The notes under the pieces were generated by a model. The model ran no database searches and had not been told where the DNA came from. It worked only from the letters and a program-made list of their open reading frames with translations. A DNA stretch of 64,000 nucleotides. Origin: Hsuehochloa calcarea. Its lineage: Eukaryota > Streptophyta > Magnoliopsida > Poales > Poaceae. The position numbers were made by a program, and so were the translations under genes. The stretch spans positions 15,305,232 through 15,369,231 of the forward strand of contig CM070599.1 of assembly GCA_036346395.1 (NCBI GenBank), read 5' to 3'. This document shows positions 1-12,319 of the stretch, one piece after another. How positions within the stretch are numbered: position 1 is the stretch's first letter; each line of letters opens with the position of its first letter.

Positions 1-1176
1 GTCATGATATCATATGTGGAGGCTGTGAAAAAAATTTGAGAAGGTTTCGTGCACGTTGTCAAATACGATGCTTTCAAACCAGGACATCTCCATCTGGGAT
101 ATAAGTATCACATGTTACATCATTGTTCCACGTGTGACCTCCCCCGCTGGGTAGGCTAGGCTTTTGTTGCATGCATTATCTCGAATTGTTACAACAGTAT
201 TTCTCCATTGTTGCAGAAAGTGATTTGGTTTGTTGTAATAAATCTTCCTAAAATTTTATAGGAAAGGGGTTTTGTTGCAAGAAGTGTTTTGTATGTTGCA
301 ACGTATCTTTCCCTAATCCTGTAGCATATAATATTTGTTTTTGCTGATGTTGCAAATGTTTTTATAAATTGTTACACACATCTTTCTCAATTGTTGCACA
401 TGGTATTTTAGTTTGTTGGGAACCAGTCCTCTCTGTTTTATTTAATTGCATGTGTGTTCTCAAATTGTTTCATACGTATTTCTAAATTGTTGCAATAGTT
501 ATAACATCGCAGGTTCATTTTATTTCGAACTTTTATGTTAGTTGTTCAAGTACATCTTTCTATAGGAACAACATATGTAGTTTTTATTGTTTTTTGTGAA
601 GAGATTTGAACCTTTCCTAATATTTTTTGAGACCAAAACCGATTTTTTGTTGCAGATGTTAAAACAATTTGTTGCATATGTTATATTAGAATGTTGCGTC
701 GGAGCGTACGATAGGAAGCGGCTGAGCGCTAGGTATGCCCTTAGTATTAGTAGGTGTTCTTTGTTGATGGGGGCTAGCCGAAGTAGGGTTTGGGTAACAA
801 CCCTCACACCGCACCTTTTTTTAGCTTTTTTCGTTTAACTTTTAAAAAATCACATTTTGATTTGAAAATTTCGACCAAAATTGGCAAAAAAAAAACTTTT
901 TTTAGCCAAATCAGACTGTAACTTCCGGTAAAATTTTCACACCGGTTTAGCAAAACCCCGAGCCCAACAGACAGTATGAATTATTGTAGCCATAACGAGA
1001 TTCCACAAAGCTGAATCATAAAAGTTATAATTTATAAATTGTTCACTTACGTGTTTTCCTACGGATTGTAAGCCTTACGGGTCCTAAACGTAGTATCCGG
1101 CAAGTGGGCTTGCTGGCCTCCGTCGTTTCGCACTCGTTCCTCTGTCTGCGTCCTCCCCCACGCCCGATCCGCGCCA
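1..1176. other. non-coding 5' flank rich in TTGTTGCA motifs
   Basis: I see no gene here. From about 180 to 700 the sequence repeats a loose motif around TTGTTGCA/ATGTTGCA at irregular spacing. A similar texture recurs at 33.4-34.1 kb, so it is probably decayed transposon DNA. The last 100 bases (1080-1176) are GC-richer and, if the CACTA element is removed, join the upstream region of the PB1 gene at 18698. Confidence 0.5.
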
Positions 1177-1194
1177 CACTACTACAGAAAAACT

Positions 1195-1362
1195 CATCAC
1201 AGACGGTTCGTAACCGTCATCACAGACGATTTTTGAACCGTCTGAAATTTTATGTCTGTGATAACAGGCGGTTATCACATCACAGACGATTCCAACCACG
1301 AACCGTCTGTGATACTGTAGTATCACAGACGGTTCGTGATTAGAACCGTCTGTGATAAGTAT
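1195..1362. repeat. CACTA left subterminal repeats
   Basis: At least seven direct and inverted copies of a unit around ATCACAGACGGTTCG / CGAACCGTCTGTGAT. In CACTA elements such arrays bind the element-encoded TnpA-type protein. The same unit fills the right end at 15.9-16.16 kb. Confidence 0.85.
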
Positions 1363-1819
1363 TTAGTCCTAATTAATTTTTATCGTATTTTCAGCTAGCC
1401 TCAGGAATTGCTAGCCATGCCCTCTGAAAACTAGCAAACAGAAACATGTCACAGAGAATTGTTGACAACTCAAAGTGATCATTTAACTCAAAATCAATTA
1501 CAAAAGAATGTTTCAAGTATACATTGTCGCTAGAGTTACAAATTGAATTACAACCAGTCAAAGTGAATTACAATATTGAATCAATTGTTTCTAGGTCGTT
1601 CATCGGTGTCGACGGCGTGAAACTCCGGTGGTGTTAACTATGTCTGCCTTGATGAAGGCACAGAGCTCCCCTCGAATGTGCATGACCTGGTCCATCTCGA
1701 GTGCATTTAACTTTATGTTCAAGCCCTGTCGCTAGCAAGAGTAAAGTAGTAAGCATATATTTAAATTTATAATTAGGAGATAATTATTACAAGATTGACA
1801 AACCTGGGGATCGTGCGCC

Positions 1820-2304
1820 CTAGAAGCAATCAATAGCTGCTAGCGACAGGGCGTCCCATGTATCCCGCGACAAAAATTGATACGTCGTGAAGAGCGTCCG
1901 ACCCGTGTTCACGTACTGCGTGACAAGCAGGCTCTTGAAGGTCCTCCACGCGTGGGACATCGCCAGCAGCGCGTGCCATCGCACACGTGCCTGGTCTGCT
2001 TCTGGGAAAGTGAACGAGGCAGAAAGTTCAGTCCACAACTGGTCTCTCTGTACATCCGTCAGAGACTACCAGGTTTGGGTGGTGATGGGGACCCGTTCCC
2101 ATGCAAGTACCCCGCAGACGGTCCGAATCTCGCAACTGCTTTCTTGGGACTCGGCGATCCCGACGCCATCGACCTCCGTGATCGCCATGCGCCCGATGGC
2201 AATTTGGAGATTCCTCTGCCTTCTCGCCTGTGTACCACTTTGATCGGAGATCCAGACGCATTTGGCGACGTCGCTGACGGCGGCGAAGACGGTGCCTCTG
2301 CCAT
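1820..2304 (-). pseudogene. CACTA second ORF, Ptta/En/Spm (TnpA-like) plant transposase, broken
   Basis: The minus strand encodes a start-like segment (2304-2059, beginning MAEAPSSPP) and, in another frame, a segment at 2038-1820 reading WTELSASFTFPEADQARVR, then HAWRTFKSLLVTQYV and TTYQFLSRDTWD. This pattern (acidic F-P-E, then AWR-FKS-LV..YVN, then F.....WD) is that of the plant transposase Ptta/En/Spm family, which sits downstream of TNP2 in grass CACTA elements. The two segments are not in one frame, so there is an intron or a frameshift between them; I count it as a remnant. A conserved tail below 1820 could not be followed. Confidence 0.6.
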
Positions 2305-2438
2305 CTCGCTTACTTGCTATCTATATAAGTTACGTATGCAATGATTACATAGTAAATAAAATATATGGAATTGCACAAAAAAATATAAACAAATAGATTC
2401 AACGTTTGCCATCTCAGCCCTGTTTTGTAGTAGTGTCA

Positions 2439-2942
2439 TACCATAAAGAAACAAAGAGAAGCAATAATCACGACCTAACAATTTCGGAATAAATCATTAC
2501 ACCAAAACCGATCAAACAGAATGAGGTGCAGGAGGGCATGGCCTCTTCCACGTGTAAAGGGAGCCGCCTTGTGGAAAGATTACAGGGTAGGATGGAGAGA
2601 AATTAGAGTTAGCATAAAATAAATTACCGTCAGTGTACCATAAGAATCATCACGGTTCCCAGGTTTACCTAAATTAGTCGGCACCCTAAGTATCGAGACT
2701 ACCCACACCGACCTAGGTTAACCGGCATCTTGGTTTTTCAAGTCACCTAGGCTAACCCAGATTAGTCGGCACCGGGATACCCATGATAGCTAGGCCAACC
2801 TAGTAAATCGGCACCGTCTTATTTCCATAGGTTTTCATCATTCGGCATTATTAGAATTCAGCACTCACTTTCGGCAATTGCCGTAATTGCGGTCAAATTC
2901 TACAGTGCACATCCCAATAAATCCCAAACCCTCGGTAAACTT
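2439..2942. other. CACTA interior or LTR-flank sequence, no gene
   Basis: I see no coding sequence. From 2670 to 2830 a motif of the type TTAGTCGGCACC / CCTAGGTTAACC recurs three times, a loose internal repeat of unknown origin. Confidence 0.4.
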
Positions 2943-5900
2943 TGTGAGGACCCCGGATTATTGGGCTTGTAATGCTTAGTCACCAATTAACCCTAGCATC
3001 ACAAACAAAATAACCCGTGTCTTCGAGACATGTATACTTCCAGAAATGCAGTATACACACCCCTTTACAAAATTCATGCATCAATTCCATTCATTCACAT
3101 AGAACCGAAGCACAACAACAAACCAGAAGTTAAAATACATAAAGGGTAGTTATTACAAAAGAGAGGCCAACCGGCCAAATACACATAAATACAATAATTG
3201 AACAGTGGAAACAAAAGCGCCATAAGATGGCTATCAACAAAAGAACCAATCAGTGTGCCTTTACCCACAAGGCAACCGACCGGACCGCCAAGCTAGTCAT
3301 CGAACCCGCAGCACATTTCACAAAAGTGAGGCCCTTGGGGCTCACCTTCCTCCTCTGCAACAAATAGTTAAGCAAAGCAAATGAGTACAAAAATTATACT
3401 CCGCAAGACTTACGTGTAGAGTAACAGACCTATACATATGCTACATGCAAGCTTATTTAAGTGGAGGCTGTATGTTTCATTTTCAGCACAAAGCAATGTT
3501 TATTTGCAAAAATGTAGTACATTTAAAAGCAAATTAACAAATCTGTTTTTAATGTTCAAATAACAGTTGACAACAATAATAACAGTAGATAGAGGACAAC
3601 AACAATCCTGGAAGTGACTAGACCCAAAGTCACCACAACAATAGCATGAATTACCCATTCATGCCAACCATGTCAAATTTTTAATTAAAAAGGTTGTAGT
3701 CTAACTCTTGCAAAACCTAACCAAGCGTGTCCATAACCTAGGACGAGGCTATTCGAATAGTTTTATCCCTGCAGGGGTTTACCAATGTACCCACATGCTA
3801 GACCGCCTTTTTGCCACATGATTAGCACACTTCCTTTGGTATGCCGGCACAGCTAAGTTCTACGAGACGTTTCCAATATTATGCATTAACTACGAGTTGC
3901 CCGTATGGATAGAAACCCATACGTTGTGTCTGAGTCACCGTAAAGCCTCGGTCAACTACCAATCGCAGGTAAATCCTTGGACAACTACGATGCCCCTCGA
4001 GGTGGAGAGCCTACCCGGAATCTCCACCACCGCACACCCAACACAAGAACACAAATCCTTTTTCACACAACACACACAACCCCCTCCTGCGACTCGAAGA
4101 TAACACATGCCAAAGTACTAAGTCAAGAGAGGTCCCATATCCCTCTCGCGTGGTTAGCACGCAAAATTGCTTGGAGAGTGTGACACAAGATGTTCGGTCC
4201 TTGTTGACTTAGGCAAGACATCCACAAACCCAATAACCCACCATCCAACCACTTGCCCAAGTCTAAAATAATGTTTTATTTTTAGATTTTTACTTTACAA
4301 AATAACAAAGCACAAGTGTTGGACATAATGGAATAATAATTAGATGTGTGATCAAGATCATCGACTAAAATCGATGATCGCCCATTACTACCGACTAAGC
4401 ATTTCTAAGCAATTTCAATTCGTAATCTACTAAGTGACAAGAGCTCATCCATCGAACTAAAATCATAGCAAATAACCTAGGATCATGGTAGTAGAGGATA
4501 ATCAATTCCTACAGATTATGCAACTATAGGATACTAACCACAATTTAACAACAAAATAGCAATGCATACATACAAGTTGAAATCAATATATTAGACTTGA
4601 AAAATACTGGGATTAACATGTTCAAACTGCTTGCCTGTTTGCTGTGGTTCAGGATGTTGCGGAGGATCACTTAACTTATCAACGTGCTCTTCGGAACCTA
4701 ATCGAGAAAGCGAAAAAGAACCGATAAGAACGAAGAAAACACAAAGACTCAATAGCAAACTTTCTCCAAATATTCTGAAAATTTTACAGTAGAAATAGCA
4801 TGATTTATAAGGAATTTAGCAATAAGAACCAATTGATTTGGATTCTTGATGCAAAATATCTGGGCAAAACAATTTGGCTCAGCCTTAAAAATCATAAAAG
4901 CTACTATTCATTGCACTAACACTTTAGCAAAATTTTCTGGAGATATACTGAGGTTAGAATTATTTTTAGATTAAAGTTTAGTTAAAAATATAACTAACAA
5001 AATTTGAATCAACCGAAAAGGAATTAAAATGAAATAGTTATGCATTTTACAAGTTACTACATTTCCCAGTTGACAAATAATCCTTTCGGGAAAAATCAGA
5101 AATTAAGTCGACGTGGACGAACGTGGATCGTTGATCTTGGATCTAATGGTCCAAGTTCACGGGATGACGCGTGCATGCGTGATTCACAAACCCTAAACGC
5201 TAACCGTTGGATTTGGATCCAACTACCGCATGACTGAATCGGGACCGTTGATCTTGGATCCAACGGTCCACTGATCAAGGCGTTCGTTCGATCCTGGGAT
5301 GTTGATCTAAGGATCGACGGTCCACAGCGAATTACGTTCAAAAACTCGTCCCTGTTTTCATCCGACAAAAAGACGGGGAAGAGTGGGTCGTCGCCGGCGA
5401 CTCTGGCCGCGGCGGTGCGAGCAAATACCCAAAATGGGTTCCTAACAACCTTACGCACCCAATGGTACCAACGGTTTTGGCTGCGGTGGTCTAGAACGCC
5501 GGCAAGCCGGAGATGACAGAAATGACCAAAATGGCCGAAAATGAAAAACGCAAATGAGCTCAGCTGCGGTTCAAGGAAGCGGGTGCCAAGCAACTAGGGA
5601 CTAATAAGGACTTACCTGAGTGCATAGAATGCACAGAAGAGGGTCGAGTCTGCCCTGGTGAAGAGAAATGCGGATTTCGGCCGAAAATGGGGAAATCCAA
5701 ATTCAATCCAACCCTGAACGAAAATAACCAAATTGAGTGAGGGTTAAGCTTCAGAGAGTAAAGGTGGAGCAGAGGGAGCAAAAATTGGAAGGAGAGAGCC
5801 CCTGCTGTACCGCCTTCACCGAAGCTCAAAACTCAACAATGGCGGCTGAATGGATCTCGAGGGACTGCAGCTCAAGCAAGCTTGTGGGTGCTAGCTGGAG

Positions 5901-7021
5901 TTGCGGAAGTGCTAAAGGAAGCCAAGGGTGAAGCAATAGAGCTTAAATAGCTGAGGATGGCAGTGAGCAATGGCGATATTCCTCCTGGTCAATACTGCCA
6001 TGAGAGCACTTGAGAGCGATGGGAGCAGTTGAACTACGGACGTCTGAGGAAGGAGCACGACGGGCATTTAATGCGCGCAGAGATAGCCGTTTAAAGGCGA
6101 CCAAGGAGGTGACTGCACGCTGCTCGTTTCTCCTCTGCTCACGCCATTGCCGACTCAGACGCGCGCGCTGACCGGAGGAAGGAGACGACTTTTCTACCAT
6201 TGGATTAAGATCGAACGGTTCAAATAGAACGGGGTGATTTTAACGATTCGATCGCTCGCTCAAACCTGGGCCGTTGATTTGGATCCTACGGTTCACGTTG
6301 CGCGAGGTGTTCGGGCGGTCCGAACGTTCACGCGAATCTGAACCCTTGATTTAGAATCCTACGGCTCACATGGATCGGCGTGCTCGGATGGTCCGAACGT
6401 TCACACGATCGTGGGCCGTTCGATGCCGATCAAACGACTCACAACGCTCGCGCCCAAACGACCGAGGCGATGCAGTTAGTTGATCGAACCCAATCAAGTG
6501 GCTCGAGCCTGAGTCTGATTCGAACCCAATGAACAGTGAAAACCAGATAGGGTTTTGAATTAATAGCTGATTTTTGGGGAATTTGTTTGAGATAACAAAC
6601 AAGCTCCAAAAATCATGAAATTTTAACTGGAGATTGCTGACTGCAGAATGAACCTCACATAAAATTTCCAGATATTTTTATGTACTGTATTTTTCTCAAG
6701 AAATTCCAGAAGGTGGGAATTCGAGTTTGACCAAGCTTTGACTTGCCTCCAAAAATTATCAAATAATTTATAAAAATCATGAGATAATTTAGAGGTGTTA
6801 CCAAGCCTCCCTAGAACTCAGGAAAATGTTTACATGGGTTTGGCACAAGATCTTTGCCAAAGAGATTTTTGATTGGAGTAAATTGAGGATTTTGATTTTG
6901 ATTTCCATAATTCCTTTACAAGAATTACAGAAATGCTCAAGGACATCGAGATGCAAGAAAAGTTTTAATTTCTTCTCATTTTCTTACATTTGAAACACAA
7001 ATCCACATTTGGGATGTTACA
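2943..7021 (-). mobile_element. long LTR of a non-autonomous LTR retrotransposon (probably gypsy-type), minus orientation
   Basis: Read on the minus strand it starts TGTAACATCCCAAATG at 7021, an LTR start common in grass gypsy-type families, and ends ...CCTCACA at about 2943. It contains no gag or pol. The stretch CTATTCGAATAG with GTGTCC on one side and a CTGCA-rich stretch on the other (3740-3790) is shared with the copies at 11.5 kb and 63.5 kb. The part at 2950-3700 resembles 61.92-62.64 kb in the same orientation. The five bases outside the two ends do not match (AACTT, GGTAT), so either the boundaries are slightly wrong or the copy is rearranged. ORFs here such as the one at 5096-5593 are chance frames. 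Confidence 0.55.
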
Positions 7022-7925
7022 GGTATCATTAGGTGTATCCAACTAACAGCCCCAACACGGCAAAGATAGCCCAAGAAGGCGGAAGAGAGCTCACCAAGAC
7101 AATGGAGACAAGAAAGCACCCAAGACAAAGACCCATTTCGAGCCTTCTCTCGCCGGTTCATCCCCTGGCCGAGCAAGCACACAGAGCCTCAACCCATTTC
7201 AAACAAAAGCACAGCAGAGTAAAACATCTAAAGGGATAAAAATGCCACATAAACCCTCGGCTACTCGGCAGGGGCGGGGGCGGCACCGAGGTAAACCCTC
7301 GGCTCTCACGGCAGAGAAGGGGGATCGAAGCGCGGGGAAACTCACTGGGTGGTCGGCAGGGGCGGGGGCGGCACCGAGGGAGGTAGGGACGAAGCGAGGC
7401 GGCTAGGAAACTCACCGGTGCTCGGCAGGGCGGGCGGCACCGGATGGAGGCAGGACGAAGGAGGCGGCCGGATGGAGGCGTGGACGAAGGGAGGCTGCTA
7501 CGGATGGAGGCAGGGACGAAGGGAGGCAGAGCCGGTCGGAGGGAGGGACGAAGGGAGGCGTACTGGTAAACCCTCGCCTCACAAAGCAGAAGGGTGAAAA
7601 AACTAAGGCGTAAGAGTGCACAACCGCTCGAGTCAGGTAAGACTTATATAGTCGATATCACGAGCGGTTCTATCATAGAACCGTTTATGATAATACATCA
7701 CGCGGTTCCATAAACAAACCGCCTATGATGTTAACTATCACTGCACAGCTCGTTATGAAACCGCCTCGTGATGACTTAACAGAGAAACCTAATTTTAATA
7801 TCACGCAGCGGTTCCATAACTAAACCGCCTATGATATGTTGATATCACGAGCGGTTCATTACTACAACCGCTCGCGGATAAAGACTCTCGAGCGGTTACA
7901 TTATAGAACCGTCTGTGATGTGAAC
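7022..7925. mobile_element. terminal fragment of a second CACTA subfamily
   Basis: From 7651 to 7925 copies of ATCACGAGCGGTTC and its complement alternate, a CACTA subterminal array whose repeat unit (CGAGCGGTT) differs from that of the surrounding element (CAGACGGTT). It is preceded by a GC-rich stretch with a repeated GGCAGGGGCGG...GGAGGCA..GACGAAGG motif (7250-7600), placed as the GC-rich stretch is at 15.7 kb in the main element. No terminal CACTA motif remains; the fragment is cut where the LTR fragment begins, near 7926. Confidence 0.55.
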
Positions 7926-8621
7926 AGACACACACATATATAGAGCCGTCGATCTTTAGATGGACGGCCCAGACTCGCGTGAACGTTTGAACCGTCCGAA
8001 AGCACTCTCGTTGTGAGCCGTCCATCTCTAGATCAATGGCCCAGATTCACGTGAATGTTCGGACCGTCCGAACGTTTCCATCCACGTGGACCGTTGGATA
8101 TAAATCCAACGGTGGGCTTTGTGAGCCGCGTGCGCGCGCGCGTTGTCCCGTGGACTTGGGCCCTTGGATCCAAGATCAACGATCCAAGTTCATCCACGTC
8201 GATTTAATTTCGGATTTTCCCGAGAAGGATTATTTGTTAACTGAAAAATGCAATTAACCTCAAAAATGCCTATCTTTTTCGCTGTAAACTATTTTTGAGT
8301 GAATCCAATTTTGTTGAATTCCTCTATTAATGAGTTTACTGTGAAAATTATTTTTGAACATGTTACTGTAGTTCCGTTTATCAACGGCGGAACTTTTGAA
8401 CATTGCTGCTGTAAAATTTTCAAAGCATTCGGAGAAAGTTTGCTGTTGAGTCTTTTTCGTATTCGTCGTTCTTATCGATTCTTTTTCGCTAGCTCTACGA
8501 TAACTCCGACACAACATATGGGTTTCTAGAACTTCAGAACTTCTGCGCACCGGTAGTTCCGTTTATCAATAGCGGAACTACCGCATGAGAATCATTTCAA
8601 AGGGAAATCGGTCGAACACTT
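7926..8621 (+). repeat. inverted partial copy of the neighbouring LTR
   Basis: This stretch is the reverse complement (diverged) of about 4.69-5.30 kb plus part of 6.2-6.4 kb. Shared landmarks are GATCCAAGATCAACGATCC at 8170-8190, the GGTCCGAACGTTCACG-type motif, and the GAGAAAGTTTGCTGTTGAGT region at 8430-8455. It is cut at both ends, so it is a truncated LTR of the same family in plus orientation. Confidence 0.55.
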
Positions 8622-11600
8622 TGTAACATCCCAAAGTTATGTTACCAAAATATAAATAAATAAATTTATTATTTTATTGGATTTTACGGTTGTCGAATAA
8701 TTTTCTCAATTTTTCAGAGCCTAAAATGAGTTTTTCCTGTTAAAAGGAAAAGAAAATAAATTATTTAATTTCTTGGTTTTAAGGTCAAAAAGAAAGTTTA
8801 CTGAGATTTATTGGATTTTTTGGAATTTTATTGGATTTAAATTAAAAAATAAAATTTTAATTAATTTCTGGTATTTTCTGGTATTTAAAAAGGCTTTTTC
8901 TATTTTCTAGAAAATAAAAGCCATCTTTAAGTTGGAATTATTTCTATTGAGTACAAAATAATTCTGGGAATTTTTATAAATTTTTCTAGAATTTTTCATC
9001 TCTTTTTACTATTTTCTAAAGTGTGTTCAATTTGTGATTAAATCTAATTTCGAAATTAAAAAAAAATCAGAAAAAAAAATGGTTCCCATTCGGTCACCCA
9101 TCCTTCCCCTGCTCTAGAAATCTGCACACTTAACAAACAAGCCAACCGAATGCACTACCAAATGGACTTGTGCATCTTATTGATTAAAGCCCTCCCCTCC
9201 TCCTTTTATTCCCTATTTCACTTCATCTTCTACCTCCAGAACCGAATGCAATCTTCTCTGTAGTTTTCTTTCTCCAGTCTAATTTGAATTACACCACCAC
9301 CAGCCACCACCGACCACCCCGCCGGCCCTCCCTCACCCCGCCGCCCCTACTCCGGCCGCCGGCCACCGCCTGCGCCGCCCCTGCCGGCCGCCACCATGAA
9401 CGAAGCTTCGAAGCTCCCGTTAATGGCTGCCGGTCACTCTTTCTCCCGTTTCTCCTCACTCAATGCACCAAATTCAAATCCGTTTGAAGCCAAACGTCCG
9501 TAGTAACTTCCTCTACATCACTACACCATTATTTGGCCGTTTATTCTTATGAATTAAGTGCAGTTTTCAGTTTTCATGCGGTCTTTATGGCACCCGAAAA
9601 CTGAAGCTTTTATTCTCGCAATTGCTCATCAATCCGGCCACCCCCTCCCCTATATAAAGTGACCTCCAGCAGCTCCTCTCCACCCTCAACCCACCCCCAA
9701 AACCTCTCCTCCCCTCTCCCCATAGTTTGGCCAAACCATGCAGTTGAAGTTTTTCGGCCGATTGTCGCTTTTTATGTTCGTGCATCGCCTCGGTGGAGCC
9801 GCCACTTTCGTCACCACCGTTGGCACCGCGACGTCGTACTCTACGCGCCCATGGCTTCGCCATCAAAACGTCGCCGAGCTGCCGCCCACCTCCCATGGCC
9901 GACCACCACTGGCGCCGCCGTCGCCGCCATCTCCGACCACGCCCGTCACCACTGCTGACTCCGCCTCGACGTCGGCAATCCATTTTGGTAATTCTCCGGC
10001 CACCTTTCCCTCTCTTTCCCCCATAGCCATGGCTTGGTTTCATTCTCTGTTGATTCGAAAAGGAAGAAGATGACCAGTGCTCATTTTTCTAGTCATGCAT
10101 ACTGTAGCTTTTCATTTTCTTGTGATTATTCCTTCCAAGAATTATTGCTCCCAAATGCAAACTCCGAATCAGATAATTCTTGCTCGTAAAATCATCTAAA
10201 ATCATCCTTTATTTTTCAGTATTTATTTTGTAATTTTGAGTTTTTATTATATTTTAGCTGTTTTTCTAATTGCGCTTTTGCAACAACCAATCGTGCCGCA
10301 AACGAATCGCTACCGTTGGGTAGAGTACATCGCCGAGGTTCCATATTCGTTGTTCGCTGCTCAACTCTCCATTCCTATCGCCTGCACGGCCAGTTCTTCC
10401 GCTCATTACACTATTCATGTAAGTTGCATGAAAATGAATAGTGTCATGCAAACTACTATTCACCCTCCCTTTCGGAATTTCGTTCTCCCTCATACGAACT
10501 CCGACTCCATCGATTCAAATTTCTATATTCATATAAAGTAGATATATTCCTTATAGTATTTATTTTATAATTTTTGAATTTTATTTGGAGTTTGTTTGAA
10601 TTTGGCTTATGTACGCGTATAGATTTCGACAACTTGAGAGTCGATTTGACGCTGCTTGAGAACAACACATAACCAAGCAAGGCAAGTTATACCTTTGATC
10701 ATATTTGATCCCATTATTTCAAATTATTTAAATTCTGTTTTAAATTATTATTGCATGCTTATTTTTATTCAATGTAATTTAAATACCTGTTTTAAATTTA
10801 TAGTTATGCCTAAATCCTTTGTATGGCCAATGTTGATACTTGAATCAGATATATTGTCACCCTAGATAAAAACCTAGTTCATACGATAGTATGAACTGGG
10901 ATCATTTGAAAATATTATGTAAAGACATGCTTAGACCAAAAATATTTAGTTTGGGAAATTTTAGCCAAATGATTAACTATTGTTTAAAAGTCTATGACAT
11001 TGGTTTGTCATAGAAGATTTTGCAAATGACTTTGAAAAGCAAAAATGAAAAGTTGGTTTGTACTTGGGCGAAATGGATGCTTGGTGGGTGCGAGTTTATG
11101 CACGGCTCAACTGGTAGAATTGAGGCCTGGGGTTATTTTGAAAGTCGCCCAAGTCAGTTAAGGACCGGTCTTCGAGCCGCATCTTGCAAAGCTCCACCGT
11201 ACTACCACAAGTCTGGAATGGGACAGGCTAGGCTGAATAATTTGCAACGTTCCATTGTTAGTTGTGCCATTTTGGTGTGTGGGTGTCGGTTAGACAGTAT
11301 TCCCACTTGGTGCAAGAGGGGTTTCCATGGTGGTTAACCCAATGGAAGTGAAACCTTAGCGGCAAGAGAGGGCTTCTAGCGGATGGTTAATCCAAAGGAA
11401 GTGAAACCTTAGCTGCATGACTACTTTGGAATGACGATTGTAAAGGTCTCGTGATAATCACTTAGTCGCACACCTACGGAAGTGTGTCGACGGACATTAA
11501 AAGTTGATTATCTCTTGTGGGTAAAGTTGTACAACCTCTGCAGAGTGTAAAACTATTCGAATAGCCGTGTCCACGGTCATGGACATGCTGAGCAAAGCCA

Positions 11601-12222
11601 CTCAAAGTTAGACTTTGATTTTGTTTTAAAAAAATGATTTTAGCAAATGATTTGAGGATGGTTAATCCTTGTGGTAAAAATTGGGCGGTTAGCCATGTGA
11701 TAGGAGGGTATCCATCACCATGTTTCATATGGAGGTTATCCTACTATAAAACTTGAGAATTTATAAAAATGAATTTTAGTTATAGAATAACTGCTTTGGA
11801 ACTTAGTACAAATATTTAAAGAAAACATTGCTTTATGCAAATTCAACCAATAAACCTTCCTTTGATATATCCATGCATGCATTAACTCTGTTACTGGGTG
11901 TAACTTGCGAGCACGGTAGTTGTGCTCACCCTTGCTTCATGCAAATAAATTTCAGAGGAGAAGAACTTCGGATCTCGACGACTAGGCCGCTACCCTACCG
12001 ATTGCTCAGGGCGATCACCGACTCCACTACTTCTTCGCCTTCCGTCAGATTTGTTTATTGTTGGCTTGTAAGCCTCTTTTGTAATAAACTCTGTTGATTA
12101 TTAATAAAGTTATACGAATTATGGATGCTACCATATTTGTTTACTGTGTGAACTAGCTACTGATCATGGGACTAGTTCAGAAATGCACAGAGGATTCTTG
12201 GGTGTTACTCCCGGGTCCGACA
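8622..12222 (+). mobile_element. long LTR of a non-autonomous LTR retrotransposon, plus orientation
   Basis: It begins TGTAACATCCCAAAG at 8622 and ends GGGTCCGACA at 12222. Near the 3' end there are several AATAAA-like signals and a short T-rich stretch (12.05-12.12 kb), as expected of an R/U5 region. It shares the CTATTCGAATAG landmark (11554-11565) with the minus-strand copy at 3.75 kb, so related LTRs face away from each other on either side of 7.0-8.6 kb. It has no gag or pol. Flanking five-base sequences (CACTT, CCGCC) do not match, so the right boundary is approximate. Pro/Arg-rich ORFs at 9.28-10.04 kb come from CCG-rich DNA and are not genes. Confidence 0.55.
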
Positions 12223-12319
12223 CCGCCCAACACATGGCAGTCTGACCGATTTACCACTGGTCCATAACACGTGACGCGTTTCCATGTTAACATCAAATTA
12301 CAATGGAATATATACATGC

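Noticed and set aside
1195..1362. Regularly spaced repeats that could suggest an array such as CRISPR
   Set aside because: Units alternate in orientation, spacing is irregular, and the same unit is found at the other CACTA end.
2421..2438. Possible CACTA right end (GTAGTAGTG) at 2435
   Set aside because: No subterminal repeats precede it and the next three bases (TCA) do not match CCA at 1174; the end at 18694 does.
5096..5593. 165-codon minus-strand ORF
   Set aside because: It lies inside an LTR, repeats the GATCTTGGATCC motif seen at 8.0-8.2 kb, and resembles no protein.
9585..10073. ORFs of 99-152 codons on both strands
   Set aside because: CCG-rich LTR sequence; overlapping open frames in three phases and no domain.
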